Assembly (NCBI GenBank): GCA_016717855.1
Contig: JADKEV010000001.1
Location: 62,001-126,000 of the forward strand
Length of the DNA: 64,000 nucleotides
Source: Betaproteobacteria bacterium
GTDB taxonomy: Bacteria; Pseudomonadota; Gammaproteobacteria; Burkholderiales; Casimicrobiaceae
Reading direction: 5' to 3'
The translations under genes and the position numbers were made by a program. Under the pieces are notes generated by a model. That model was not told the DNA's origin, ran no database searches, and was given only the letters and a program-made list of their open reading frames with translations. Positions 27,102 through 36,840 of this stretch are shown piece after piece (the first letter of the stretch is position 1; every line of letters starts with the position of its first letter).

Positions 27102-27689
27102 ATGGCCGACCAACTACCGGTGGACCCGAACGATGTCGTGATGACGGGCGAGAACTCGTTCATCCGCCTGTCCGCCGATGGTGGCAAGACGGTGAAGGAT
27201 CGCGTCAGCCACTGGCGCGTGCTGTGGTCGCCATCGGGCCAGGGGCACACGCTGTTCATCGAGAGCCCGCTGACCGGCGCCAGACCGCGCATTTACTCCG
27301 ACAATGCGGGCGTGACGCGTTTCCTGCAACGCACCATCGAGACGATGCTGCACAAGCCGTTCGCCGACGAATCGCTGCCCATCGTCGAGGCGGAATTCGA
27401 GCGCACCGGGAACTCGCTCAGCACCGTCGAAGAGCGCGTGCTGTCGGCGGACGACGAGATCATCCTCAGCTTCTGGGACCTGATGGCGCCGTTCATCCTC
27501 GCCGTGCCGCCCGGCGTGATGGACCGCCCGCTGGGCGTCTACAGCACATTCATCCCCGCGCGCGGGGCGCAGTTGGCGGTGAACGACGAGGCGGCCACCG
27601 GCAAGGTGTTCCTGATGGACCGGTTCGGCAAGCCGGCCTCGAGCTGCTGCCTCGCCTGGTCGGAGTCCTGGACCCGGCCGCCGAAGTAG
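27102..27689 (+). CDS. Protein of unknown function
   Basis: 195 residues, no signal peptide or membrane segment. Start ATG 27102 has AGGAG at 27090-27094. The N-terminal part reads like a short domain (NSFIRLSADGGKTVKDRVSH), followed by ARPRIYSDNAGVTRFLQRTI. The C-terminal part contains the loose motif IPARGAQLAVNDEAATGKVF. I do not recognise a family. It stands alone between the AAR-like gene and a convergent amidase. Confidence 0.75.
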   Translation: MADQLPVDPNDVVMTGENSFIRLSADGGKTVKDRVSHWRVLWSPSGQGHTLFIESPLTGARPRIYSDNAGVTRFLQRTIETMLHKPFADESLPIVEAEFERTGNSLSTVEERVLSADDEIILSFWDLMAPFILAVPPGVMDRPLGVYSTFIPARGAQLAVNDEAATGKVFLMDRFGKPASSCCLAWSESWTRPPK

Positions 27690-27721
27690 CGCCGGCCCTG
27701 CAAGCACCCGCCGCACTTTGA

Positions 27722-29035
27722 TCAGCCTCTGCCGCCACTCGCCGTTTCCGAATCGCCCACGCGCGCCGCAATCCACTTCGCCGCGCGCAGCAGCCGCAGA
27801 TCGTCGCCGAGTGCGCCGATCACCTGGACGCCGACCGGCAAGCCATTCGGTCCGGTAAAGCCGGGCAGGTTCAGGCAGGGCACGCCCAGCCCCGAAGTCA
27901 GCCGGTTGAACATCGCCTCGCCGGTATTGCCCAGGCCGAGCGGCGCTTCGCCCGGCGCGCTCGCACCCAAGTACAAGTCGAACGGCGCGATCGCCTGTGC
28001 AAACAGCATCCGGCAGCGCGCGATCAGCGCCTGCGCCTCGAGATAACGTTGCCGCGGCAACGCGGCGCCGATCGCCAGTTCTTCGCGGCTCGACTGCGAT
28101 AATAGTGCGGCGCGTTGCGTGCGCTCGAACGCGAACACGCGCGCGGCTTCGAATCGCAGCACGTCGGCTTGCGCATCGAGGAAGCCGGCGAACGCGTCAG
28201 GCAGCGCGACCTCTTCGACGACAACGCCCGCTCGCGCAAGCTGTTCCGCCGCATTCTCCACTGCGCGTATGGTGGCAGGCTCGGCGTCTGGCCACGCGTG
28301 CGTGCGGCACAGGCCGATGCGGCGCGGCTGCACGGCGTCGAGCGGCGCCGCGCCGTCCGCCGCGCCTGACAAAACGCCGACTACGAGCGCGCAATCGTCG
28401 ACGCAGCGCGCGAACAGCCCCACCGTGTCGAAGCTGTTGGCGAGCGGCTTCACGCCGGTGGTATTGATCGTGCCGTGCGACGGCTTGTAGCCGACCACGC
28501 CGCAGTAGGAAGCCGGGCGGATGATCGACCCGCCGGTCTGCGTCCCGAAGGCGACCGGCACCATCAGGTCGGCGACCGCGGCAGCGGAACCGCTCGATGA
28601 TCCGCCGGGTGTGTGCGCCGGGTTGCGCGGGTTCGCAGTCGGCCCGGGATGGCGCAGCGCGAACTCGGTGGTGACGGTCTTGCCCAGCATCACGGCGCCG
28701 GCTTCGCGCGCCAGTGCCACGCAGGCGGCGTCGGCCGAGGGACGATGACCGGCATGGATGGGCGAGCCGTACTGCGTCGGCACGTCGTGCGTGTCGATGA
28801 TGTCCTTGACGCCGAACGGCAGGCCGTGCAGCAGTCCACGCACAGCGGCGCGATCGCAGGCACGCGCCTCGGCCAGCGCCCGCTCCGGATCGAATCCCAC
28901 GAATGCCTGCACCCGGGCGTCACGCTCGGCGATACGCTCGATGCAGGCGCGCGTCAGCGCTTCGGCCGTGAGCCTTCCGACGGCCAGCGCCACGAGCGCC
29001 TCAACTGCATCAAGCTCGTTGGGAAACTTTGTCAT
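27722..29035 (-). CDS. Amidase (amidase-signature family)
   Basis: 437 residues, intact. Catalytic Lys in PFGVKDIIDTHDVPT, cis-Ser in PGGSSSGSAAAVAD and nucleophile Ser in FGTQTGGSIIRPAS. The family hydrolyses carboxamides in the cytoplasm; substrate unknown. It differs clearly from the amidase at 6.9 kb (different spacing after the Lys motif). Start ATG 29035 gives MTKFPNELDAVEAL; upstream in-frame ATGs have no better ribosome site. It is followed at 27689 by a convergent gene with only a 32-bp gap. Confidence 0.9.
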   Translation of the reverse strand: MTKFPNELDAVEALVALAVGRLTAEALTRACIERIAERDARVQAFVGFDPERALAEARACDRAAVRGLLHGLPFGVKDIIDTHDVPTQYGSPIHAGHRPSADAACVALAREAGAVMLGKTVTTEFALRHPGPTANPRNPAHTPGGSSSGSAAAVADLMVPVAFGTQTGGSIIRPASYCGVVGYKPSHGTINTTGVKPLANSFDTVGLFARCVDDCALVVGVLSGAADGAAPLDAVQPRRIGLCRTHAWPDAEPATIRAVENAAEQLARAGVVVEEVALPDAFAGFLDAQADVLRFEAARVFAFERTQRAALLSQSSREELAIGAALPRQRYLEAQALIARCRMLFAQAIAPFDLYLGASAPGEAPLGLGNTGEAMFNRLTSGLGVPCLNLPGFTGPNGLPVGVQVIGALGDDLRLLRAAKWIAARVGDSETASGGRG

Positions 29036-29101
29036 CGGGAAGACTTGTTCTCGAAACATGATCGACGCGCTTTCGATGATGCACATCGCTGCTGCCATGC
29101 C

Positions 29102-29881
29102 TCAGGGCATCAAGTTCGCCCCGCAACTGCCGTTGAGATACGGCCGAATCTGATTCCAGGTCGCTCGCGTCGGAGTACCGGCGCCGATCGCCCCGTTGGT
29201 GACCGCCGTGCCCGTCAATCCGAACAAGGCGCGGATAAGGATCAGTCCGTCCGTCAATGCGTCCTGGACGCCGTTGCCATCGATGTCGAGCGTGCAACCG
29301 CCGGACCTCAAGATATCGAAAGTTCCCAAGCCGAAACCGCCGCGCACGAGCCGAACCACACCCAAATCCGCATCCGACTTGGTGTGCGGCCGGGATACGC
29401 CGATATCAAAGTTGACGGCCCACGCCGAGGATTGATCGGCTGCAACGGTGGTACTGGTCCAGTAATCGACAGCTCCGCCAAGTGTGCCGGTAGCAGTACC
29501 CGGAAACTTGGATTCGTTGATAGCGGGGAAGGAGCAGCCGGTTTCGATAATCGTCTGCAATTCCTTGATGTTGGGCAGGCGCCAGTCGTCGTATCCGTCG
29601 ATATTTTCGACATTTGCAACGGTTGCCGCGGCCAGTGCGTGCGTCCAGTTCAGCTTCTCGGCGGCGCCAACAGCGCATCCGGAGCCAGACTGGCCCTCGC
29701 TGCACCGCTTCCAGGTCAACCCGGTCCTGGTATGGTAGACCGCCGCGGCCGCGTCTCCCGCGAAATCGGAATTCGGCGTTGTCAGGTTGTTTCCCGGGGA
29801 GCAGATTTGCGCCGCCAGGACGGTCAACGGGAACAGCATCAAGGCTCCCAGAATCAGCCGGTACAAAGTGCACAAGGACAT
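29102..29881 (-). CDS. Secreted DUF1566 (Lcl_C) protein with dockerin-like tail
   Basis: 259 residues. Signal peptide MSLCTLYRLILGALMLFPLT to VLAA. A DUF1566/Lcl_C domain follows: YHTRTGLTWKRC, GYDDWRLPNIKELQTIIE, YWTSTT and VVRLVRGG. The last 50 residues hold a dockerin-like unit, LDIDGNGVQDALTDGLILIR, matching the two units at the end of the 21-23 kb protein. The start ATG 29881 has GGGAGG just upstream; an ATG at 29926 would overlap the previous gene by 4 bp. The gene lies 41 bp after another DUF1566 gene and is probably co-transcribed. Confidence 0.85.
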   Translation of the reverse strand: MSLCTLYRLILGALMLFPLTVLAAQICSPGNNLTTPNSDFAGDAAAAVYHTRTGLTWKRCSEGQSGSGCAVGAAEKLNWTHALAAATVANVENIDGYDDWRLPNIKELQTIIETGCSFPAINESKFPGTATGTLGGAVDYWTSTTVAADQSSAWAVNFDIGVSRPHTKSDADLGVVRLVRGGFGLGTFDILRSGGCTLDIDGNGVQDALTDGLILIRALFGLTGTAVTNGAIGAGTPTRATWNQIRPYLNGSCGANLMP

Positions 29882-29922
29882 GAACGCCTCCCTCACCGGA
29901 TTCCTGGTTTGCGGGTCACCCA

Positions 29923-30720
29923 TCATGGGGCTCCACGCACCAGCCGGACCGAATGGCCGCCGGACTTGTCGAGGTAACCGAGATTACCGTTGTTGAAGTA
30001 AATACCCCAAGCACGTTCGGGGTCGGGTTCCAGGTTCGTGCCGCTCCAGAAAAAGAACGCGGGAGTATTCGGGAAATAGCCGGTATCAATTGCCGGGTTG
30101 CCGATGGCGAAATTAACCACACTCAGCAACTCCGCCTGTGTCGGTAGTCGCCAGTTGCTGTATCCGCATAGCGCCGTGCCATTGACGGCGATACGGTAAT
30201 TGTTGGTATTGCATTGATTGGAAAAGGCGCCCCCAAGCGTTCCATTGCATGAATCGCTGCCGACACTGCCTGCATTGCCGCCATTGGCGGCCGCCGTCGA
30301 ATACCAGGTGTACAGGTGACCGCTATATCGCAGATCCGAAGCTGCCGGCGTTTTTACTTCCCAGGTCAAACCGGTTACGTTGTCGCGCGTACAGGCCCAC
30401 TGACCAGGGCCGTTGCCGAGGAGTGCCACATCGGGTAGATCGCTGCCACTGTTGGCGATTTTCGTGAAATCGAAACCGGCTGCACCCGCGCCCGTTTTGG
30501 ATAACGCAGCAGCCATCGCCGCGGCGTCCCGCCCGAAACGACCGTCCTGTCCGCCCGCGCAGGTGGACGTCTGGCCGTCCCGGTAACACGTGGTCTGTCC
30601 GGTGTCGTTCAATTCAGCGGCTTGGATCGCCAGGCTTGCGAGGGCGAATCCGGTAGTCGCAAGGCACAGGCGGGCAGCGGTGCGCCAACGGTTCCCGTGT
30701 TGCTGCGGGGTATTTGCCAT
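29923..30720 (-). CDS. Secreted DUF1566 (Lcl_C) protein
   Basis: 265 residues. The N-terminus has a basic start and a hydrophobic core ending SLAIQAAE, a signal peptide. The DUF1566 domain shows VTGLTWEVKT, YSNWRLPTQAELLSVVNFAI, FFFWSGTNLEP and HSVRLVRG. Several Cys suggest disulfides in the periplasm or outside. It lacks the dockerin-like tail of its downstream partner. It is divergent from the peptide-type binding protein gene, with a 199-bp shared spacer. Confidence 0.85.
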   Translation of the reverse strand: MANTPQQHGNRWRTAARLCLATTGFALASLAIQAAELNDTGQTTCYRDGQTSTCAGGQDGRFGRDAAAMAAALSKTGAGAAGFDFTKIANSGSDLPDVALLGNGPGQWACTRDNVTGLTWEVKTPAASDLRYSGHLYTWYSTAAANGGNAGSVGSDSCNGTLGGAFSNQCNTNNYRIAVNGTALCGYSNWRLPTQAELLSVVNFAIGNPAIDTGYFPNTPAFFFWSGTNLEPDPERAWGIYFNNGNLGYLDKSGGHSVRLVRGAP

Positions 30721-30826
30721 TGAAGTAGCTCTTTCCCGTTATGTTCGTGACGTAACAGCGCGGCAAGGATAAACAAATATAAGCATGGATGGTGTCGGAT
30801 TGGCCGATAACAGGTAACCCGGGGCG

Positions 30827-30854
30827 TTGCTTGCGATCGGGGATACCCTATGTT
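30827..30854 (+). promoter_or_regulatory. Possible sigma-70 promoter of the Dpp-type operon
   Basis: TTGCTT (30827-30832), 16-bp spacer, TATGTT (30849-30854), 65 bp before the start of the binding-protein gene. Based on similarity and spacing only. Confidence 0.25.
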
Positions 30855-30919
30855 ACCGTGCCCGGTCAAACTTCGCCGACGCCGCGGGGGCAACGGCAAT
30901 CAAACAGGAGTGCCGGATC

Positions 30920-32524
30920 ATGAGTGTCTATCGACGCAATGCATTTCGAGCAACCGCGGCTGGTGCGCTGGCGCTGATCCTGGCTAGTCCATGGTCCGCT
31001 ATCGCGCAATCGGTGCTGCGCCTGGTTCCGCAAGCGGATCTGAAAATCCTCGACACGGTGCAGACCACCAACAACATCACCAGCAACCACGGCTACATGG
31101 TTTACGACACGCTGTTCTCGCTGGACGGCAAGCTCGCGGCGAAGCCGCAGATGGTCGAGTCCTACAGCAAGAGTCCCGACAGCCTCACCTGGAAGTTCAA
31201 GCTGCGCCCGGGCCTGAAGTTCCACGACGGCCAGGCCGTGACCGCGAAGGATGCGGTGGCCTCGATTCTGCGCTTTTCCAAGCGCATTCCCGCCGGCGTC
31301 ACGATGATGCAGTTTGCCAAGGAAATCGTCGCCACCGGCGGCGACACCTTCGAGATTCGCCTCAACAAGCCGTTCGGCCTCGTGCTCGAGACGCTGGCCG
31401 GCCCCGAGAACCCGCTGTTCGTCACGCGCGAAGCCGATGCGCAGCTCGACCCGAACACCGCGATGACGACGGCGATCGGCTCGGGCCCGTTCATGTTCGT
31501 GCGCGAGGAATGGGTGCCCGGCAGCAAGGTCGTCTACAAGAAGAACCCCGATTACAAGCCGCGCAGCGAACCGGCGGACGGTTTCGCCGGCGGCAAGCTG
31601 GCGAAGGTGGACCGCGTCGAATGGCTGGTGATTCCCGATTCGAACACCGCGGTGCAGGCGCTGATCAAGGGTGAAGTCGACATCATCGAAATTCCGCAGA
31701 CCGACTTGTTGCCGCTGGTGCGCAAGGACCCGAACATCACGGTCAAGGTGATCGACCGCGTCGGCACGCAAGCCATCTACCGGATGAACCACCTGATTCC
31801 GCCGTTCAACAACGCGAAGGCGCGGCAGGCGCTGCTGTATGCGACCGGCGACCAGAGAGACTACCTGTCCTCGATGATCGGCTTCGCCGAATACGAGAAG
31901 CCCTGCTGGGCGGTGTTCATCTGCGGCACGCCGTTCGAGACGCAGGCCGGCGTGGGCGACTGGGCGAAGGGGGACAAGAAGGCCAACATCGAAAAGGCCA
32001 AGGCGTTGCTGAAGGAAGCCGGCTACAAGGGCGAGAAGGTGGTGGTGCTCGATCCGGTGGAGACGCATCTGGCGCACGCGCAGGCCGTGGTCACCGCGCA
32101 GAAACTGCGCGAAATCGGGATGACGGTCGAGCTGGCCGCCATCGACTGGGGCACGCAAAGCGCGCGCCGCCAGATCAAGGACGGGCCGGACAAGAATCCG
32201 GGCGCATGGAATATTTTCCATACGTGGGGTGGCGGACTGGCGATGAACAGCCCACTGTCGAACACGCCGACGCCCTCCGCGTGCGACGGCAAGAACTGGT
32301 TCGGCTGGCCCTGCGACGAGGAACTCGAAAAGATCCGCCTGGAGTTCCCGCTCGCGCCGCCGGAGAAGCAGAAGGAAATCGTCGAGCGGCTGCAAAAGCG
32401 TTTCTACGAAGTCGTGCCGTACATTCCGGCCGGCCAGTTCTTCGCCCCGGTCGCTTTCCGCAAGAACCTCTCCGGAATCCTCGATACGCCGCGGCTGGTG
32501 CTGTGGAATATCGAGAAGAAGTAG
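30920..32524 (+). CDS. Dipeptide/oligopeptide-type ABC transporter substrate-binding protein (SBP family 5)
   Basis: 534 residues. Signal peptide to about residue 30 (WSAIAQS). Family 5 binding-protein marks: WKFKLRPGLKFHDGQAVTAKD, AIGSGPFMFVREEW, ARQALLYATGDQRDYL. AGGAG at 30906-30910 sets the start. It is the first gene of a five-gene transport operon. The 264-bp gap before the permeases holds a REPIN-like pair, which often balances high binding-protein expression against low permease expression. Ligand unknown; the linked amidohydrolase suggests an acylated or cyclic amino compound. Confidence 0.92.
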   Translation: MSVYRRNAFRATAAGALALILASPWSAIAQSVLRLVPQADLKILDTVQTTNNITSNHGYMVYDTLFSLDGKLAAKPQMVESYSKSPDSLTWKFKLRPGLKFHDGQAVTAKDAVASILRFSKRIPAGVTMMQFAKEIVATGGDTFEIRLNKPFGLVLETLAGPENPLFVTREADAQLDPNTAMTTAIGSGPFMFVREEWVPGSKVVYKKNPDYKPRSEPADGFAGGKLAKVDRVEWLVIPDSNTAVQALIKGEVDIIEIPQTDLLPLVRKDPNITVKVIDRVGTQAIYRMNHLIPPFNNAKARQALLYATGDQRDYLSSMIGFAEYEKPCWAVFICGTPFETQAGVGDWAKGDKKANIEKAKALLKEAGYKGEKVVVLDPVETHLAHAQAVVTAQKLREIGMTVELAAIDWGTQSARRQIKDGPDKNPGAWNIFHTWGGGLAMNSPLSNTPTPSACDGKNWFGWPCDEELEKIRLEFPLAPPEKQKEIVERLQKRFYEVVPYIPAGQFFAPVAFRKNLSGILDTPRLVLWNIEKK

Positions 32525-32589
32525 GCGGCACGCGCTCCGGATACGCACCCCGCAATTCTGGATTTGACCTCGTATCTGGATATGACCCC

Positions 32590-32729
32590 GTAGGATGGGT
32601 GGAGCGGGGCGATACCCATCTGCCAATTCGGGAACGATTCGTCGCGGGGCCAAGGCCAGGACGATCGCTTTGCGGAACGGATTCGCGCGACTCGTCGAGA
32701 TGGGTATCGCTTCGCTCCACCCATCCTAC
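32590..32729. repeat. REPIN-like inverted REP pair inside the Dpp-type operon
   Basis: Copy 32590-32620 (plus) and copy 32699-32729 (minus), 78 bp apart, fold toward each other. The right edge of the spacer is followed at 32758-32770 by GGGGTCAGACCCC, a short palindrome related to GGTCAGACCCC at 36651-36661. The region lies between binding-protein and permease genes. Confidence 0.85.
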
Positions 32730-32788
32730 GGCCTCGGTCTACGGTTCGTGTGGTTTCGGGGTCAGACCCCGATTGATTCGATAGCCGG

Positions 32789-33730
32789 ATGTACGTCTTC
32801 CTGATCCGCCGCGTGCTGGCGGCCATCCCGGTGGTCGTGGTCGTCACCATTTTCGTCTTCGCGCTGCTGCACCTCGCCCCGGGCGACCCGGCGGCGATCA
32901 TCGCCGGCGACCTGGCGACGGCCGAAGACGTGGCGAAGATCCGCGCCAAGCTGGGGCTCGACCAGCCGCTCATGATCCAGTTCTTCACATGGGCCGGCCA
33001 GCTGCTGCGCGGCGACCTGGGCAACTCGATCTTCTCCGCGCATCCGGTGTCGCAACTGATCGGCCAGCGCCTGGAACCCACGCTTACGCTGACGGTGATG
33101 ACGCTGTTCATCTCGATCCTGCTGGCGGTGCCGCTGGGCGTGATTGCCGCGTGGCGCGTCGGCTCCTGGATCGACCGCGGCGTAATGGGCTTCGCGGTGT
33201 TCGGCTTCTCCGTCCCCGGGTTCGTCATCGGCTACGTGCTGATCTGGGTGTTCGCGATCGAACTCGACTGGCTGCCGGTCCAGGGCTATACGCCGCTCGC
33301 CAAGGGCTTCTGGCCATGGCTGTCGAACATCATCCTGCCCAGCGTCACGCTGGCGCTGGCGTACATGGCGCTGATCGCGCGCATCACCCGCGCGGCAATG
33401 CTGGAGACGCTCTCGCAGGACTACATCCGCACCGCGCACGCCAAGGGCCTGGCCACGCCCCACGTGCTGCTGCGCCACGCGCTGCACAACGCGGCGGTGC
33501 CCATCGTCACCGTCATCGGCATCGGCGTGGCCTTGCTGATCGGCGGCGTCGTCGTCACCGAGAGCGTGTTCGCGATTCCCGGCCTGGGGCGGCTGACCGT
33601 CGATGCGATCCTGCGCCGCGACTATCCGGTGATCCAGGGCATCATCCTGGTCTTCTCCGGCGCTTACGTGCTGGTGAACCTTATCGTGGACATGCTCTAC
33701 ACCGTGCTCGATCCGCGCATCCGGTATTGA
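32789..33730 (+). CDS. DppB-type ABC transporter permease
   Basis: 313 residues, six helices. Starts MYVFLIRRVLAAIPVVVVVT, contains HLAPGDPAA and IRAKLGLDQPL, and the cytoplasmic EAA-like loop YIRTAHAKGLATPHVLLRH. The family channels peptides or similar ligands across the inner membrane with a DppC partner, which follows after 3 nt. Typical length. No strong ribosome site is seen; translation may depend on the REPIN-containing leader. Confidence 0.92.
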   Translation: MYVFLIRRVLAAIPVVVVVTIFVFALLHLAPGDPAAIIAGDLATAEDVAKIRAKLGLDQPLMIQFFTWAGQLLRGDLGNSIFSAHPVSQLIGQRLEPTLTLTVMTLFISILLAVPLGVIAAWRVGSWIDRGVMGFAVFGFSVPGFVIGYVLIWVFAIELDWLPVQGYTPLAKGFWPWLSNIILPSVTLALAYMALIARITRAAMLETLSQDYIRTAHAKGLATPHVLLRHALHNAAVPIVTVIGIGVALLIGGVVVTESVFAIPGLGRLTVDAILRRDYPVIQGIILVFSGAYVLVNLIVDMLYTVLDPRIRY

Positions 33731-33733
33731 ACG

Positions 33734-34615
33734 ATGTCCGGCGCCAGCGAATCCATTGCCATTCCCGACGCGCCGCCCGCGCGCGCGGGCGTAGTCGCGT
33801 TCCTCCGCCGCCATCCGACCGTGGTGATCGGCTGCACGCTTCTCCTCGCGATCGTGATCGCGTCGATCGCAGCACCCTGGCTGGGCACCGTCGATCCGAT
33901 CTCGATCAATCCCGGGCAGCGGCTGAAGAGCCCGTCGGCCGAGTATTGGTTCGGCACCGACCGCTTCGGGCGCGATCTGTACAGCCGGGTGATCTACGGC
34001 GGGCGCATCTCGCTGATCGTCGGCCTGTCGGTGGCCGCGCTGGCGACGGTCATCGGCCTGGCCATCGGCCTGGTCAGCGGCTACCTGCGCGCGGTCGACG
34101 CGGTGGTGATGCGGGTGATGGACGGCATGATGGCGATCCCGGCGATCATGCTGGCGATCGCGCTGATCGCGCTGTCGAAGGCCAGCGTGCTGATCGTGAT
34201 CATCGCCGTCGCCCTGCCCGAGATCCCGCGCGTGGTGCGGCTGGTCCGCGCGATCGTGCTCACCATCCGCGAGCAGCCGTACATCGAGGCGGCGACCGCG
34301 ACCGGCACCAGCCTGCCGCGCATCCTGCTGCGCCATTTCTTGCCCAACGCGCTGCCGCCGCTGATCGTGCAGGCGACCTACATCTGCGCCTCGGCGGTGC
34401 TGATCGAAGCCGCGCTGAGTTTCCTGGGCGCCGGCACGCCGCCCGAGGTGCCGAGCTGGGGCAACATCATGGCCGAGGCGCGGCCCTACTTCCAGTTGAA
34501 GCCGATGATGGTGCTGCTGCCCGGGATCTTCCTCGCGGTCACGGTGCTGGCCATCAACCTGGTGGGCGACGGGCTGCGCGACATGCTCGACCCGCGCCTG
34601 GCGCGGAAAATGTGA
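33734..34615 (+). CDS. DppC-type ABC transporter permease
   Basis: 293 residues. The N-terminal cytoplasmic stretch is followed by six helices. Family marks are YWFGTDRFGRDLYSRVIYGG (the DppC hallmark TDxxGRD), the EAA loop YIEAATATGTSLPRILLRH, and LSFLGAGTPPEVPSWGNIMA. The stop overlaps the start of the ATPase gene by one base (TGATG), so translation is coupled. Partner of the DppB-type subunit. Confidence 0.93.
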   Translation: MSGASESIAIPDAPPARAGVVAFLRRHPTVVIGCTLLLAIVIASIAAPWLGTVDPISINPGQRLKSPSAEYWFGTDRFGRDLYSRVIYGGRISLIVGLSVAALATVIGLAIGLVSGYLRAVDAVVMRVMDGMMAIPAIMLAIALIALSKASVLIVIIAVALPEIPRVVRLVRAIVLTIREQPYIEAATATGTSLPRILLRHFLPNALPPLIVQATYICASAVLIEAALSFLGAGTPPEVPSWGNIMAEARPYFQLKPMMVLLPGIFLAVTVLAINLVGDGLRDMLDPRLARKM

Positions 34616-35617
34616 TGACGCCGCCCGTCCTTGCCGTCAGCGGGTTGCGCACCCACTTCTTCACCCGCGACGGCGTCGTCAAGGCGGTCGACGGGGTGTC
34701 GCTGTCGCTCGCGCGCGGGGAAACCCTGGGGCTGGTCGGCGAGAGCGGCTGCGGCAAGTCGATCACCGCATTGTCCATACTGCGGCTGGTCCCCTCGCCG
34801 CCGGGCCGCATCGTCGAAGGCAGCGTGCGCTTCGACGGCACGGAGCTGCTTGACCTCGAGCCGGCGGCGATGCGCGCGATCCGCGGCAACCGCATTTCGA
34901 TGATCTTCCAGGAGCCGATGACCAGCCTGAATCCGGTGATGACGGTGGGCCGGCAGATCGCCGAGACCGTCGCGCTGCACCAGCAGCTGCCGCGCCGCGC
35001 AGCGATGGACCGGGCAATCGAGATGCTCGCGCTGGTCAAGATCCCCGACACGCGGCGGCGGGCGGCCGAGTACCCGCACCAGCTGTCCGGCGGCATGCGC
35101 CAGCGGGTGATGATCGCCATCGCGATGGCCTGCACGCCGACGATCCTGATCGCCGACGAGCCGACCACCGCGCTGGACGTGACGATACAGGCGCAGATCC
35201 TCGACCTGATGCTGGAGATGAAGGAGCGCACCGGCGCCGCGGTGATGCTGATCACCCACGACCTGGGCGTGATCGCCGAGACCGCGCAGCGGGTGGTCGT
35301 GATGTACGCGGGACGCAAGGTCGAGGAAGCGTCGACCCGGGACCTGTTCGCGCGGCCGCGCCATCCGTACACGCGCGGGCTGATGACGTCGATCCCGCGC
35401 CTGAACCGCGACGCGGACGAGAGCGCGCGGGCCACGCGGCTGACCGAGATTCCGGGCATGGTGCCGGCGCTGATCAACCTGGCGCCGGGATGCACGTACG
35501 CGCCGCGCTGCGCGTACGCGACCGGGCAGTGCCGGATCGCCTTTCCGCCCGAGGTCGAGGCGGCGCCCGGGCATCTCGTCGCGTGCTGGAATGCCGAATC
35601 GCTGCCGGAGATGGAAC

Positions 35618-35625
<8 letters not shown>
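34615..35625 (+). CDS. DppD/OppD-type ABC transporter ATP-binding protein
   Basis: 336 residues. Walker A GESGCGKS near residue 43, Q-loop MIFQEPMTSLNP, signature LSGGMRQRV, Walker B ILIADEPTTALDV, switch His ITHDLGVIAE. The C-terminal oligopeptide-transporter extension has the Cys cluster CTYAPRCAYATGQC that in relatives binds an Fe-S cluster. It is coupled to the permease upstream and overlaps dppF by 8 bp. Confidence 0.94.
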
Positions 35626-36634
<1,009 letters not shown>

Positions 36635-36669
36635 TCGGTGCGGTGATCGTGGTCAGACCCCAATTAGTC

Positions 36670-36700
36670 GTAGGATGGGTGGAGCGCAGCGATACCCATC
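36670..36700 (+). repeat. REP-like 31-nt palindrome, single copy
   Basis: Same consensus as the other copies. The flanks also match the 32590 copy: both are followed by TGCCA and then a GAACGA stretch, and both are preceded by a GACCCC motif, so the unit that moved or duplicated may be longer than 31 nt. Located between the dppF-type and amidohydrolase genes. Confidence 0.8.
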
Positions 36701-36840
36701 TGCCAGGGCGAGAACGACCGCTCGCGTCAAGGCCACAGTCAAAGTCCTTGAGGCGAAGCCGGTCCCGGACGATTCGGCGGCAAGCGTCAATAGGGTCAGA
36801 GTCCGCATTCAACGATTAAAGAAGAAAAGGAAAGCAAAGC

